DNA from: an uncultured Faecalibacterium sp.
Lineage (GTDB): Bacteria > Bacillota > Clostridia > Oscillospirales > Ruminococcaceae
Length of the DNA: 21,251 bases
Assembly (NCBI GenBank): GCA_934512105.1
Contig: CAKSWQ010000036.1
Coordinates: 1 to 21,251 of the forward strand
Reading direction: 5' to 3'
The notes beneath the pieces are model-generated. The model saw only the letters and a program-made list of their open reading frames with translations, was not told the DNA's origin and ran no database searches. A program made the position numbers and the translations under genes. Of this stretch, positions 6,890 to 13,672 are shown one piece after another. Numbering within the stretch: position 1 is the stretch's first letter; each line of letters starts with the position of its first letter.

Positions 6890-8179
6890 ATGCTTCACAA
6901 CACGTTCTGCCGCCGTCTGGCGGCGCTGGTGCTCACGCTGGCAGTCGCCGTCAGTGCAGTGCTGCCGGTATTTGCAGGATACCCCATGCCCATCCAGACT
7001 GCAACCGAGACCGAGGCGGTGTATCTGTTCAACGCGGACACCGGCAAGGCCATCCTGAGCCAGAACGCCGACCAGCAGAAATATGTGGCCAGCCTGACCA
7101 AGCTGATGACCGCCCTGCTGCTGGTGGAAAGCGGCAAGGACCTGAACGGTGAAGTGACCGTGCCCACCGACCTGACGCAGGAGTTCAAGGATATCCAGAA
7201 CGCCAACGGCACCACCATGGGGCTGCGCATCGGCGAGACCGTGCGCCGCATCGACCTGCTGAACGCCATGCTCATCGTCAGCGCCAACGACGCCGCCAGC
7301 GTCATTGCGTGGGACGTGGGGGGCAGCGTGGTGGGCTTTGTGCAGCAGATGAACGCCAAAGCCGCAGAGCTGGGCTGCACCGGCACGAACTTTACCTGCG
7401 CCCACGGCCTGTTTGACTACGGCAACGTGTCCACCGCGCAGGATCTGGCAAAGATCGTCGCTGCCTGTGCGGAAAACCAAACCTTTACACAGGTGGCGGG
7501 CACCGCCAGCTATGTGCTGCCGGCCACCAATCTGCGCAAGGCGGAGCACACCATCAGCAGCTCCAACAGCCTGATGAACAGCGAAAGCTCCAACTACCGG
7601 GAGTACGTCCAGTGGGTCAAGGGCGGCTTTACCACGCTGGCAGGCCGCTGCATCGTGGCCTTTGCCCAGCAGGACGGCCACAGCTACGGGCTGGTGATCC
7701 TTGGCTGCGACACGCTGGATCATCTGTTTGCCGAGTGCGACGACCTGTTCGACTGGGCCTTTGCCAGCTTTGCCGACCGGCCGCTGGTGGATACCAAGAC
7801 CGTGCTGACCACCGTAGACCTGAACAAGTGCCGCACGGAGCCGTCCGTGGAGCTGTACGCCGCCGCCCCGGTCAGCGGCTACGGCCACAGCGACGATAAG
7901 GTGAGCTATTCCTTCGACCTGCCTGAGAGCGTCTCGGCTACCGTCAAGGAGGGGCAGAAGCTGGGCACCGCCACCGTCTATCTGGACGGCTACGAGGTGG
8001 GACAGGTGGACCTTGTGACCCACCGGGAATATGTGTCGGACTTCCGCACTGATATCAAGGCCACCCTGCTGCTGCTCTGCGCCCTGATTTTGATTTTGTG
8101 CGCTTTGAGTTTTGTCACCCTGCGCTGCGGCGGGCCGACCCTCAAACAGCGCCGCCGCCAGATGAAACGGAGAAGATAA
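6890..8179 (+). CDS. Membrane-anchored peptidase S11 paralogue with altered third motif (KGG)
   Basis: The 429-residue product is a penicillin-binding-protein-5-like protein. Parts: signal peptide (about 1-29), S11 catalytic domain (about 32-285), a beta-rich C-terminal domain of PBP5 type (about 295-378) and one membrane helix (about 386-410) with a strongly basic tail. S68-L-T-K71 and S131-A-N133 are intact. The third motif reads K244-G-G246 where the family and the neighbouring paralogue have K-T-G. That Thr helps hold the substrate carboxylate, so activity or specificity may be changed. The first 285 residues are closely similar to the upstream gene, which points to tandem duplication. 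The ATG at 6890 follows AGGGGGG by about six bases. A repeat starts five bases after the stop and no separate terminator is seen. Confidence 0.9.
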   Translation: MLHNTFCRRLAALVLTLAVAVSAVLPVFAGYPMPIQTATETEAVYLFNADTGKAILSQNADQQKYVASLTKLMTALLLVESGKDLNGEVTVPTDLTQEFKDIQNANGTTMGLRIGETVRRIDLLNAMLIVSANDAASVIAWDVGGSVVGFVQQMNAKAAELGCTGTNFTCAHGLFDYGNVSTAQDLAKIVAACAENQTFTQVAGTASYVLPATNLRKAEHTISSSNSLMNSESSNYREYVQWVKGGFTTLAGRCIVAFAQQDGHSYGLVILGCDTLDHLFAECDDLFDWAFASFADRPLVDTKTVLTTVDLNKCRTEPSVELYAAAPVSGYGHSDDKVSYSFDLPESVSATVKEGQKLGTATVYLDGYEVGQVDLVTHREYVSDFRTDIKATLLLLCALILILCALSFVTLRCGGPTLKQRRRQMKRRR

Positions 8180-8183
8180 GAAA

Positions 8184-8337
8184 AACCCTCTCAGGCAAAA
8201 CCTGACGGTTTTGACAGCTCCCTCGGAGAGGGAGCCTCTGGCGCACCCGCAAACTTTGCACTTTAGCCGGAAACTTTACCGCCATGCCAAAGGCCCCATC
8301 CCAGAGGAGGCTGTCTGCGTAGCAGACTGGGGGAGTT
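8184..8337 (+). repeat. Palindromic intergenic repeat, family 3, copy a
   Basis: 154 bp from AACCCTCTCAGG to CTGGGGGAGTT. It contains hairpins GGCAAAACC/GGTTTTG, AGCTCCCTC/GAGGGAGC and CTGCG/AGCAG, and a core GCCGGAAACTTTACCGCC shared with family 1. A closely similar copy is at 20711-20872 and half a copy, inverted, at 13330-13382. Confidence 0.85.
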
Positions 8338-8346
8338 CAGGCGAGA

Positions 8347-8486
8347 ACCCCTTCCGTCATCGCCTGCGGCGATGCCACCTTCCCCAAGGGGACGGCTTCT
8401 GGTGGTGGCGATAAAGTTTCCGGTATAGCCCAAAGGCGTCCCCTTGGGGGAGCTGGCTGCGAACACAGTGAGCAGACTGAGGGGGT
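8347..8486 (-). repeat. Palindromic intergenic repeat, family 1, copy d (inverted)
   Basis: 140 bp in the opposite orientation: ACCCCTTCCGTC at the left and GACTGAGGGGGT at the right, with the same arms and core. It is only nine bases from the family 3 copy, so the whole gap between the carboxypeptidase and the biotin ligase operon is repeat plus terminator. Confidence 0.85.
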
Positions 8487-8491
8487 GTCCT

Positions 8492-8514
8492 CGCGGCGCG
8501 CATTCCAAATCGTC
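8492..8514 (-). repeat. Conserved post-terminator element beta, copy 1
   Basis: On the minus strand GACGATTTGGAATG followed by a CG-rich tail; 21 of 23 bases match 11496-11518 (+). It lies just behind the terminator of the biotin ligase operon, and the other copy likewise lies behind a terminator hairpin. Confidence 0.65.
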
Positions 8515-8520
8515 AAAGAT

Positions 8521-8559
8521 AAAAGGGGCTGGTGCACGGTTGTGCATCTGCCCCTTTTT
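8521..8559 (-). terminator. Terminator of the trmN6-rsmI-yfcE-birA operon
   Basis: AAAAGGGGC (8521-8529) pairs with GCCCCTTTT (8550-8558), with an inner GTGCA/TGCAC helix. T-runs on both sides make it usable in either direction. It lies five bases past the birA stop. Confidence 0.85.
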
Positions 8560-8563
8560 ATAA

Positions 8564-9331
8564 TTATACTGCCCCGTAGATGCCGTGCACCGACACTTCC
8601 CCGGTGAAAACGTGCTGCTCGCCGGCATCGGTGCGCACCACTAAACGCCCCTCGGCGTCCACGTCCACGGCTTCGCCTGCGCCCTGACTGCCGTCCGGCA
8701 GGTCAAAGGTGACCCGGCGGCCCAGATTGATGCAGGCGGCCTTGTATTCCTCCCGGAAGGGCGCAAAGCCGTCCCGGGCAAAGGTGTACAGGCTGCGGTC
8801 GAAACCGAAGTCGGTCAGCCCCTCGGCCAGCCATGCGGGGTCGGTGGCAAGGTCCACCGCTGCGCCCTGCAAGGCCAGCGAGGTGCCGTGGGGCAGGTCG
8901 GCGGCGTCAAAATAGCTCTGGGGCTGGGCAAGGTTGATGCCAATGCCGCACAGGATGCCGCGCCCCTGCTGCTGATAGCCGTAGCTTACGCTCTCGCACA
9001 GGATGCCCACGATCTTTTTGCCGTTCAGCAAAAGGTCGTTGGGCCATTTGATCTGGCAGTCCACGCCGTAGCGCAGCTGCAACTGGCGGCGCACCGCAAG
9101 ACTTGCCAGCAGCGGCAGGGTGGCGGGCTGTGCCAGCGGCTCCTTGATGGCGACCGTGTAGTACAGCGCCTTGCCCTCGGCGTTCACCCAGCTGCGGCCA
9201 AGCCGCCCGCGCCCGGCGGTCTGGTTTTCGGTATACACCGCCGCCACCGGGCCAAACTCCTCGAAATGTTCCTTTACATAGGCGTTGGTGCTGCCGCATT
9301 CCGGCAGATAGCGCACCTCGTTGATGCTCAT
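8564..9331 (-). CDS. birA: Biotin--[acetyl-CoA-carboxylase] ligase, short form
   Basis: The 255-residue enzyme attaches biotin to carboxylase carrier domains through a biotinyl-AMP intermediate. Signatures: TENQTAGRGRLGRSW (34-48, adenylate-binding loop) and KWPNDLLLNGKK (94-105), with K105 in the place of the conserved active-site Lys. A small C-terminal beta domain follows. There is no N-terminal helix-turn-helix, so this is the catalytic-only class and should not act as the biotin repressor. The ATG (9331-9329) overlaps the upstream phosphoesterase stop by four bases (ATGA), suggesting coupled translation. It is the last gene of the operon. Confidence 0.93.
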   Translation of the reverse strand: MSINEVRYLPECGSTNAYVKEHFEEFGPVAAVYTENQTAGRGRLGRSWVNAEGKALYYTVAIKEPLAQPATLPLLASLAVRRQLQLRYGVDCQIKWPNDLLLNGKKIVGILCESVSYGYQQQGRGILCGIGINLAQPQSYFDAADLPHGTSLALQGAAVDLATDPAWLAEGLTDFGFDRSLYTFARDGFAPFREEYKAACINLGRRVTFDLPDGSQGAGEAVDVDAEGRLVVRTDAGEQHVFTGEVSVHGIYGAV

Positions 9332-9819
9332 TGCTTGGGTACCTCTTTGTGTTCATAGGCGGTCACTGCGCCGTTTTCCAGCGTCAGCAGGCCGTAGGTG
9401 TCCGGGCCGGTGTAACAGCGCCCGCAGGAGCCGGGGTTGAACAAAAACACCTTGCCCCGCTGCTCCGCGTGGGGAATGTGGGAGTGACCGAACAGTGCCA
9501 CCTCGGCGCCCCGGGCGGCGGCAGCGTCTGCCAGTGTGTCCAGATCGTATTTTACACCGTACATGTGACCGTGCGTATAGAAAACCACCGTCTGATCAAA
9601 GCCCGCCAGGCCGTCCAGCGGCTCCAGTGCACCAAAATCGCAGTTGCCGGCCACGGAATACACCCGCAGATGCGGGAAAAAGGCCAGCGCCTGTTCCAGA
9701 TCCCGCAGGCCGTCCCCCAAAAAGATCACGGCATCCACGTTGTTCTGCTCTTTGTTCAAAATGCGCTCAATGGCGCCACGCGCACCGTGGCTGTCGCTCA
9801 GGATCAGTAGTTTTGTCAC
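9328..9819 (-). CDS. YfcE/MJ0936-type metallophosphoesterase
   Basis: The 163-residue product is a calcineurin-like phosphoesterase of the small YfcE/Vps29 type. The five metal-site motifs are visible in order: SDSHG near residues 8-12, FLGD, AGNCDF, THGHMYG and FGHSHIPH. Family members hydrolyse phosphodiesters such as bis-pNPP; the natural substrate is not known. The start is a GTG at 9819, giving VTKLLILSDSHG, with AGAGGAGGA about nine bases upstream. The longer frame to 9951 would only read through the end of rsmI out of frame and is rejected. It begins 22 bases after rsmI and overlaps birA by four bases. Confidence 0.88.
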   Translation of the reverse strand: MTKLLILSDSHGARGAIERILNKEQNNVDAVIFLGDGLRDLEQALAFFPHLRVYSVAGNCDFGALEPLDGLAGFDQTVVFYTHGHMYGVKYDLDTLADAAAARGAEVALFGHSHIPHAEQRGKVFLFNPGSCGRCYTGPDTYGLLTLENGAVTAYEHKEVPKQ

Positions 9820-9841
9820 GGAAAAATATCCTCCTCTATAC

Positions 9842-10690
9842 TCATTCGGCATCCTGCTGCAACAGCAGCAGCTGCTTGTACACTTCGCTCTTGGAATAGG
9901 CTGTGCCCTGCGCAGCAGCCTTGGCGGCGGCAGAAGCGCTGAAGCCCTCACTGGTCAGCACAAAAGCGCGCTGTGCCGCCTGTTCCAGTGTCAACTCCTC
10001 CTCGTTGGCGGCACCGGCGGGCGCACCCGCCATCACCAGCACATACTCGCCCCGGGGCTCGGCAGCGCGGTAGTGCTCCACGGCCTCGCCCAAGGTGGTT
10101 TTCCAGATCTCCTCGTGGAGCTTGGTCAGCTCCCGGCACAGGGTGATGCTGCGGTCTGCGCCAAAGGCGGCGGTCAGATCGTCCAGCGTGGTGCGCAGCT
10201 TGTGGGGCGCTTCGTAAAAGATGACGGTGCGCTTTTCCTGCAAAAGCTCGGCCAGACGCTCCTTTTTCTGCTTGCGGTTCACCGGCAGAAAGCCCTCGAA
10301 CACCCAGCGGGAGGTGTCCTGCCCGGAGACTGCCAGCGCCGTAACGCAGGCGGATGCTGCCGGGATGGGCACTACCTTGATGCCCCGCGCCAGCGCGTCC
10401 CGCACGATGACCTCGCCCGGGTCGGACACGCAGGGCATTCCGGCGTCACTGCACAAGGCGCAGCTCTCCCCTGCCTCGATGCGCTGCAAAATGGCCTCGC
10501 CCTTCTGCAAAGCGTGCTCGTAGTAGCTGACCATGGGCTTTTTCAGCCCCAGATAATTCAGCAGCTTCATGGTCACGCGGGTGTCCTCGGCGGCAATAAA
10601 GTCGGCCGCGCCAAAGGTGGCAGCCACCCGGGGCGGCATATCCTCCAGATTGCCGATGGGGGTCGCCACGATGTAGAGAGTTCCTGCCAT
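9842..10690 (-). CDS. rsmI: 16S rRNA (cytidine-1402-2'-O)-methyltransferase
   Basis: The 282-residue product is RsmI, which uses S-adenosylmethionine to 2'-O-methylate C1402 in the decoding centre of 16S rRNA. It belongs to the tetrapyrrole methylase fold. Signatures: LYIVATPIGNLEDMPPR at 5-21, AAEDTR near 33-38, SDAGMPCVSDPG near 80-91, and FEGFLPVNRKQK in the middle, followed by FYEAPHKL. A C-terminal helical region ends in LLLLQQDAE. The ATG at 10690 follows AGGAGGT by five bases and lies 15 bases after the trmN6 stop. Length and order next to a trmN6-type gene match the yabB-yabC arrangement of Bacillus. Confidence 0.95.
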   Translation of the reverse strand: MAGTLYIVATPIGNLEDMPPRVAATFGAADFIAAEDTRVTMKLLNYLGLKKPMVSYYEHALQKGEAILQRIEAGESCALCSDAGMPCVSDPGEVIVRDALARGIKVVPIPAASACVTALAVSGQDTSRWVFEGFLPVNRKQKKERLAELLQEKRTVIFYEAPHKLRTTLDDLTAAFGADRSITLCRELTKLHEEIWKTTLGEAVEHYRAAEPRGEYVLVMAGAPAGAANEEELTLEQAAQRAFVLTSEGFSASAAAKAAAQGTAYSKSEVYKQLLLLQQDAE

Positions 10691-10705
10691 AATTACCTCC
10701 TGAAT

Positions 10706-11380
10706 TTATCGTCCGTACAGCGCCGCCCCGGCGCGGATGAGCACGTCCGGCTCCACCCGCAGGCCGGTCTTGCGGTTCTTCTGGGCTTCCACAAGGAAGA
10801 GCCACGGGGCGTTTTCCGGGGCGTTCTTCACAAAGGCCAGCCGCTTGGGCTCCAGCCGGTGGGCGCGCAGCACAGCCAGCACCTCAGCCAGCCGCTCGGG
10901 GCGGTGGCACAGCGCCAGCCGCCCGCCGTCCTTCAACAGCCGGAAGCCGCAGGCACAGACATCCTCCAAGGTGCAGGTGTTTTCGTGCCGGGCAAGGGCG
11001 TGGGCGGCGTTCTGGCTTTGCGGCCCCTCGGTAAAATAAGGGGGATTGCACGCGCACACGTCAAATTGCCCTTCGTCCTGCCGCCATGTGCGCAGGTCGG
11101 CACAGACGGGGGTAATATGCCCCAGCTGCTGCTCTTCCACCGCTGCCGCCAGCAGGACGCTGCCCTCGGGCTGCAATTCCAGCGCGGTGCAGGGGCCGCG
11201 ATGCCCCCGGTCGTGCCATTCCAGCGCCACGATGCCGCAGCCGGAGCACAGGTCTGCGGCCTTCTGGCTGCGCTTGGGCTCACAGAAGCGTGCCAGCAGC
11301 AGCGCATCCGAGCCGAACCGGTGCTCCGGGGTGCAGTAGACCATAGTTCTATTATACAAAACTTCCGTAGAATGTTCCAT
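10706..11380 (-). CDS. tRNA1(Val) (adenine-37-N6)-methyltransferase-like protein (TrmN6/YabB)
   Basis: The product (224 residues from the ATG at 11380) is a class I SAM-dependent methyltransferase. RFGSDALLLARF (21-32) is the TrmN6 family N-terminal signature, ADLCSGCG (42-49) is the SAM loop, and NPPY at 112-115 marks N6-adenine methylation. In Escherichia coli the relative modifies A37 of tRNA-Val; the target here is inferred from family and from linkage to rsmI. The start is uncertain. The ATG at 11380 gives homologous length but has no clear ribosome site. An ATG at 11344 (212 residues) is preceded by TATAAT with exactly six bases between, which would make a leaderless mRNA. This is the first gene of the four-gene minus operon. 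Confidence 0.85.
   Translation of the reverse strand: MEHSTEVLYNRTMVYCTPEHRFGSDALLLARFCEPKRSQKAADLCSGCGIVALEWHDRGHRGPCTALELQPEGSVLLAAAVEEQQLGHITPVCADLRTWRQDEGQFDVCACNPPYFTEGPQSQNAAHALARHENTCTLEDVCACGFRLLKDGGRLALCHRPERLAEVLAVLRAHRLEPKRLAFVKNAPENAPWLFLVEAQKNRKTGLRVEPDVLIRAGAALYGR
11351..11356 (-). promoter_or_regulatory. TATAAT element at the trmN6 start
   Basis: On the minus strand TATAAT (11356-11351) is followed by six bases and ATG (11344-11342). If used, transcription would begin on or next to that A. The -35 region is poor. No better promoter is seen between here and the terminator at 11447. Confidence 0.4.
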
Positions 11381-11446
11381 AGACAGTGTGCCGTTTCCCT
11401 TCCAAAAAATGCAGGGTATTTTCCTGCGGAATTTGTGCATGAAACA

Positions 11447-11489
11447 AAAAGAGGGGCGGCTGCGCAGCATTTTGCGCAGGGCCTCTTTT
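11447..11489 (-). terminator. Hairpin with outer and inner stems, terminator upstream of trmN6
   Basis: AAAAGAGG (11447-11454) pairs with CCTCTTTT (11482-11489), with CTGCGCA/TGCGCAG inside. On the minus strand it ends in CTCTTTTTGTTT, so it would stop read-through from the ferredoxin unit. Confidence 0.7.
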
Positions 11490-11495
11490 GCGGTG

Positions 11496-11518
11496 GACGA
11501 TTTGGAATGGCCGCCGCG
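11496..11518 (+). repeat. Conserved post-terminator element beta, copy 2
   Basis: GACGATTTGGAATGG and a CG-rich tail, matching 21 of 23 bases of 8514-8492 (minus). It directly follows the hairpin at 11447-11489. Confidence 0.65.
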
Positions 11519-11560
11519 TGTGCTTTGGCCATGTGCGGCGGAAAAATATTTTTATAATTT

Positions 11561-11602
11561 TGCGTATGACGCACTCCTGCGGAGTGCGTCATACGCATTT
11601 TT
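11561..11602 (+). terminator. Perfect 17-bp terminator hairpin on the plus strand
   Basis: TGCGTATGACGCACTCC (11561-11577), loop TGC, exact complement to 11597, then a T-run (TTTTT). No plus-strand gene lies upstream for more than 3 kb, so it may protect the ferredoxin gene from antisense transcription. The stretch 11381-11700 holds only these hairpins and element beta; I see no gene in it. Confidence 0.75.
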
Positions 11603-11636
11603 ATGGGAAAGAGCGATTTTACTTTATGATACCACA

Positions 11637-11674
11637 AAAAAGGACTGCTGCACAGGTGTGCAGCAGTCCTTTTT
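11637..11674 (-). terminator. Terminator of the ferredoxin gene
   Basis: A perfect 17-bp stem (11637-11653 with 11658-11674, AGGT loop) with T/A tails on both sides, 26 bases past the ferredoxin stop. Confidence 0.9.
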
Positions 11675-11700
11675 GATGCGTTTTCAGCAAAAACTACTGA

Positions 11701-11871
11701 TTATTCAGCAGCGATTGCACCAGTGGGGCAAGCACCCTCGCAAGCACCGCAATCGATGCAGGAATCAGCGTTCACAACTGCAGCGCCGTTCTCGATGGTG
11801 ATAGCGCCAACCGGGCAAGCGCCCTCGCAAGCGCCGCAGCCAACACATGCGTCAGAAACCTTGTGTGCCAT
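11701..11871 (-). CDS. 2[4Fe-4S] ferredoxin, clostridial type
   Basis: The 56-residue product (MAHKVSDACVGCGACEGACP...) is a small low-potential electron carrier. It has two perfect CxxCxxCxxxCP clusters: C9, C12, C15, C19 and C38, C41, C44, C48. Length and spacing are those of classic clostridial ferredoxins, which serve pyruvate:ferredoxin oxidoreductase, hydrogenase and Rnf-type complexes. The protein is acidic and alanine/glycine-rich. The ATG at 11871 follows AAGGAGA by seven bases. It is flanked by its own promoter and terminator, so it is monocistronic, as is common for a highly expressed ferredoxin. Confidence 0.95.
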   Translation of the reverse strand: MAHKVSDACVGCGACEGACPVGAITIENGAAVVNADSCIDCGACEGACPTGAIAAE

Positions 11872-11891
11872 AATAAACTCTCCTTTTTATC

Positions 11892-11932
11892 CCGTGCCGA
11901 TGTAATGTATGAAGAAACGTACCTTGGCACGG
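11892..11932 (-). promoter_or_regulatory. Leader hairpin before the ferredoxin ribosome site
   Basis: CCGTGCC (11892-11898) and GGCACGG (11926-11932) can pair in the 5' leader of the ferredoxin mRNA, ending just before AAGGAGA. It may stabilise the message or affect translation. Confidence 0.35.
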
Positions 11933-11968
11933 CCACGCACGCCCCCCGGAATTTGTATCCTTGTCTGC

Positions 11969-11997
11969 ATTCTAACAAAGCAGGCCGGAAAAGGCAA
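11969..11997 (-). promoter_or_regulatory. Promoter of the ferredoxin gene
   Basis: On the minus strand TTGCCT (11997-11992) and TAGAAT (11974-11969) are 17 bp apart, giving a leader of about 90 nt. Confidence 0.65.
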
Positions 11998-12110
11998 GAC
12001 TAACCGTGCTGCCACAACAACAAAATAAAATATTTTGTGGGGTTGCACAAAAGCACGGCCTAACTTATAGCCAAAATTGCCGGAGATTTTTGGCGAAAAT
12101 CACGAAGCCT

Positions 12111-12132
12111 AGTTAGTTTTATAATACTAACT
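12111..12132. promoter_or_regulatory. AGTTAGT...ACTAACT palindrome between ricT and the ferredoxin gene
   Basis: Seven-base arms AGTTAGT and ACTAACT flank an AT core that contains TATAAT. It resembles an operator. The rest of 12000-12142 has other inverted repeats: ACAAAATA/TATTTTGT near 12020-12039 and a GCCAAAA/TTTTGGC pair near 12069-12095. No clear intrinsic terminator for ricT is seen. Confidence 0.35.
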
Positions 12133-12142
12133 GCCAAGACAC

Positions 12143-13084
12143 TTATTCTTTCTCATTCGTGCGGCGGCGAGGGCAGGCAGGGCGCTTTTCGTCCTCGGAG
12201 CTTGCCACCACCGGGGCGGGGTTGCGCACGCCGGAGTAATCATCGTCCGGGTCGGGACGGCGGGGCGGGCGCTTGCCGCCGCTCACATACTCGCACACGC
12301 CCACCTTGTAGTACCGGGGGGCAAGGCTCTCGGTGCCGCAGCGCACCCGCAGATAGCCGGACACCGGGTTCACCTCCAGCACGGTGCCCAGACCGTCCGG
12401 GGTGCGCACCGTGCTGCCCACCATGGGCATGATGCTGTTCAGGTATTCGTAGGCGCTCTCCTCGTAGGCAAGGCAGCACATCAGGCGGCCGCAGGCACCG
12501 CTGATCTTGGTGGGGTTCAGCGAAAGGCCCTGCTCCTTGGCCATCTTGATGGAAACGGGCTGGAAATCCTTCAAAAAGCGGCTGCAGCAGAAGGGCTGGC
12601 CGCAGATGCCCAGACCGCCGATCATCTTGCTCTCGTCGCGCACGCCGATCTGGCGCAGCTCGATGCGGGTGTGGAAGATGCCGGCCAGATCCTTGACCAG
12701 CTCCCGGAAGTCCACCCGTCCGTCGGCGGTGAAGTAGAACATGATCTTGGAGCGGTCCAGCGTGTACTCGGCCTCCACCAGCTTCATTTCCAGCCCGTGG
12801 CGGGCGATGCACTCCTGACAGGTGTGGTAGGCGCGCTTTTCGTCCTCGCGGTTCTGGCGCATCCGGCGGATATCCACGCTGTCGGCCATGCGGGTGATGG
12901 GCTTCAGCGCCTTGGGCACGGCTGCATCCGCCAGCTCCCGCACGCCCTGCACCACCTCGCCGCACTCCACGCCGCGGGCAGTCTCCACAATGACGTATTC
13001 TCCGGTGTGGATGACGGCATCACCGGGATCAAAATAATAGCTTTTGCCGTTTTCCTTAAAACGGACCGAAATGACTTTTTTCAT
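12143..13084 (-). CDS. ricT: RicT (YaaT), PSP1-domain regulator of RNase Y
   Basis: The 313-residue product is the PSP1/YaaT protein. In Bacillus it forms the Y-complex with RicA (YmcA) and RicF (YlbF), which binds [4Fe-4S] clusters and directs RNase Y maturation of some operon mRNAs. The family cysteines are visible: CGQPFCC at 161-167 and CGRLMCC at 198-204. The PSP1 core lies about 60-180, followed by a small beta domain (VGSTVRTPDGLGTVLEVNP) and a disordered Arg/Pro/Asp-rich tail. The ATG at 13084 (MKKVISVRF) is chosen because GAGGAA is upstream and the homologues begin there; the frame extends 12 residues further without support. It stands alone here rather than beside holB. No RicA or RicF gene is in the window. 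Confidence 0.93.
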   Translation of the reverse strand: MKKVISVRFKENGKSYYFDPGDAVIHTGEYVIVETARGVECGEVVQGVRELADAAVPKALKPITRMADSVDIRRMRQNREDEKRAYHTCQECIARHGLEMKLVEAEYTLDRSKIMFYFTADGRVDFRELVKDLAGIFHTRIELRQIGVRDESKMIGGLGICGQPFCCSRFLKDFQPVSIKMAKEQGLSLNPTKISGACGRLMCCLAYEESAYEYLNSIMPMVGSTVRTPDGLGTVLEVNPVSGYLRVRCGTESLAPRYYKVGVCEYVSGGKRPPRRPDPDDDYSGVRNPAPVVASSEDEKRPACPRRRTNEKE

Positions 13085-13143
13085 AGTGTTCCTCGTTTTT
13101 GTATCGGATAAGCCCCGCAAAGGGGCAGCTTTTTCAGTCTGCT

Positions 13144-13155
13144 GTTAGTATACCA
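13144..13155 (-). promoter_or_regulatory. Extended -10 promoter of ricT
   Basis: On the minus strand TGGTATACT (TATACT at 13152-13147) is a good extended -10 with a weak -35. The leader of about 55 nt contains a small GCCCC/GGGGC hairpin. Confidence 0.5.
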
Positions 13156-13201
13156 TAATCAAAAGCACATTTCTATGCAAAAAGAAAAGTCTTTGGGGAC
13201 G

Positions 13202-13329
13202 AACCCTCTCAGGCTCACTGCGTTCGCCAGCTCCCCCGAAGGGGGAGCTTTTGGCCATCTGCCGACTAGTGCTGATAAAGCTCCCCCTTTCGGGGGAGCT
13301 GGCACGGCGTAAGCCGTGACTGAGAGGGT
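13202..13329 (+). repeat. Palindromic intergenic repeat, family 2, copy a
   Basis: About 128 bp bounded by ACCCTCTCAG and CTGAGAGGGT (exact terminal inverted repeats). Inside are two strong hairpins, AGCTCCCCC/GGGGGAGCT, once at each end, and GGCACGGC/GCCGTG near the right end. The right half is nearly identical to the nested copy at 19208-19340. Confidence 0.85.
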
Positions 13330-13382
13330 CAAGCTCCCTCCCCGAGGGAGCTGGCAAAACCGTCAGGTTTTGACTGAGGGAG
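13330..13382 (-). repeat. Half copy of family 3 repeat, inverted
   Basis: Read on the minus strand it begins ACTCCCTCAG, then the GGTTTTG/CAAAACC and AGCTCCCTC hairpins of family 3, and stops there. It abuts the family 2 unit directly, forming a composite. Confidence 0.75.
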
Positions 13383-13565
13383 TAAATTTTTCCCTCCCCT
13401 GCAATGATTCCCTCCGCTCAACCGTATGCAGTATGGAAAAAAGTGTCGGAATTCTGTCCGGCGGCAGAGGGGAGGAACAAAGGCAGGATGCCGGTTTTGG
13501 GGCGGCAAAGTTGTGCGTTTTGCAGATTTTGACAGAACTTTCGCAAAAGATTCGCCGCACCGCTA

Positions 13566-13593
13566 TTGAAAGCACACGCCTTGCGTGTATAAT
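13566..13593 (+). promoter_or_regulatory. Promoter of the RND permease with a spacer palindrome
   Basis: TTGAAA (13566-13571) and TATAAT (13588-13593) are 16 bp apart. Within the spacer lies ACACGC-CTT-GCGTGT (13574-13588), an inverted repeat well placed for a repressor or a MerR-type activator. No regulator gene is adjacent. The region 13383-13565 shows no gene. Confidence 0.65.
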
Positions 13594-13672
13594 AGGAATG
13601 TTAAGAACCCATTGCCCCAAAGAGGGAGGAACTGCTGCGCCGGGCGGTGCGGCAGAGAAACGGTAGGATAAG

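Noticed and set aside
9820..9951. N-terminal extension of the phosphoesterase frame
   Set aside because: Overlaps the end of rsmI and encodes a Cys/Arg/Pro stretch; the GTG at 9819 has a good ribosome site and begins the fold.
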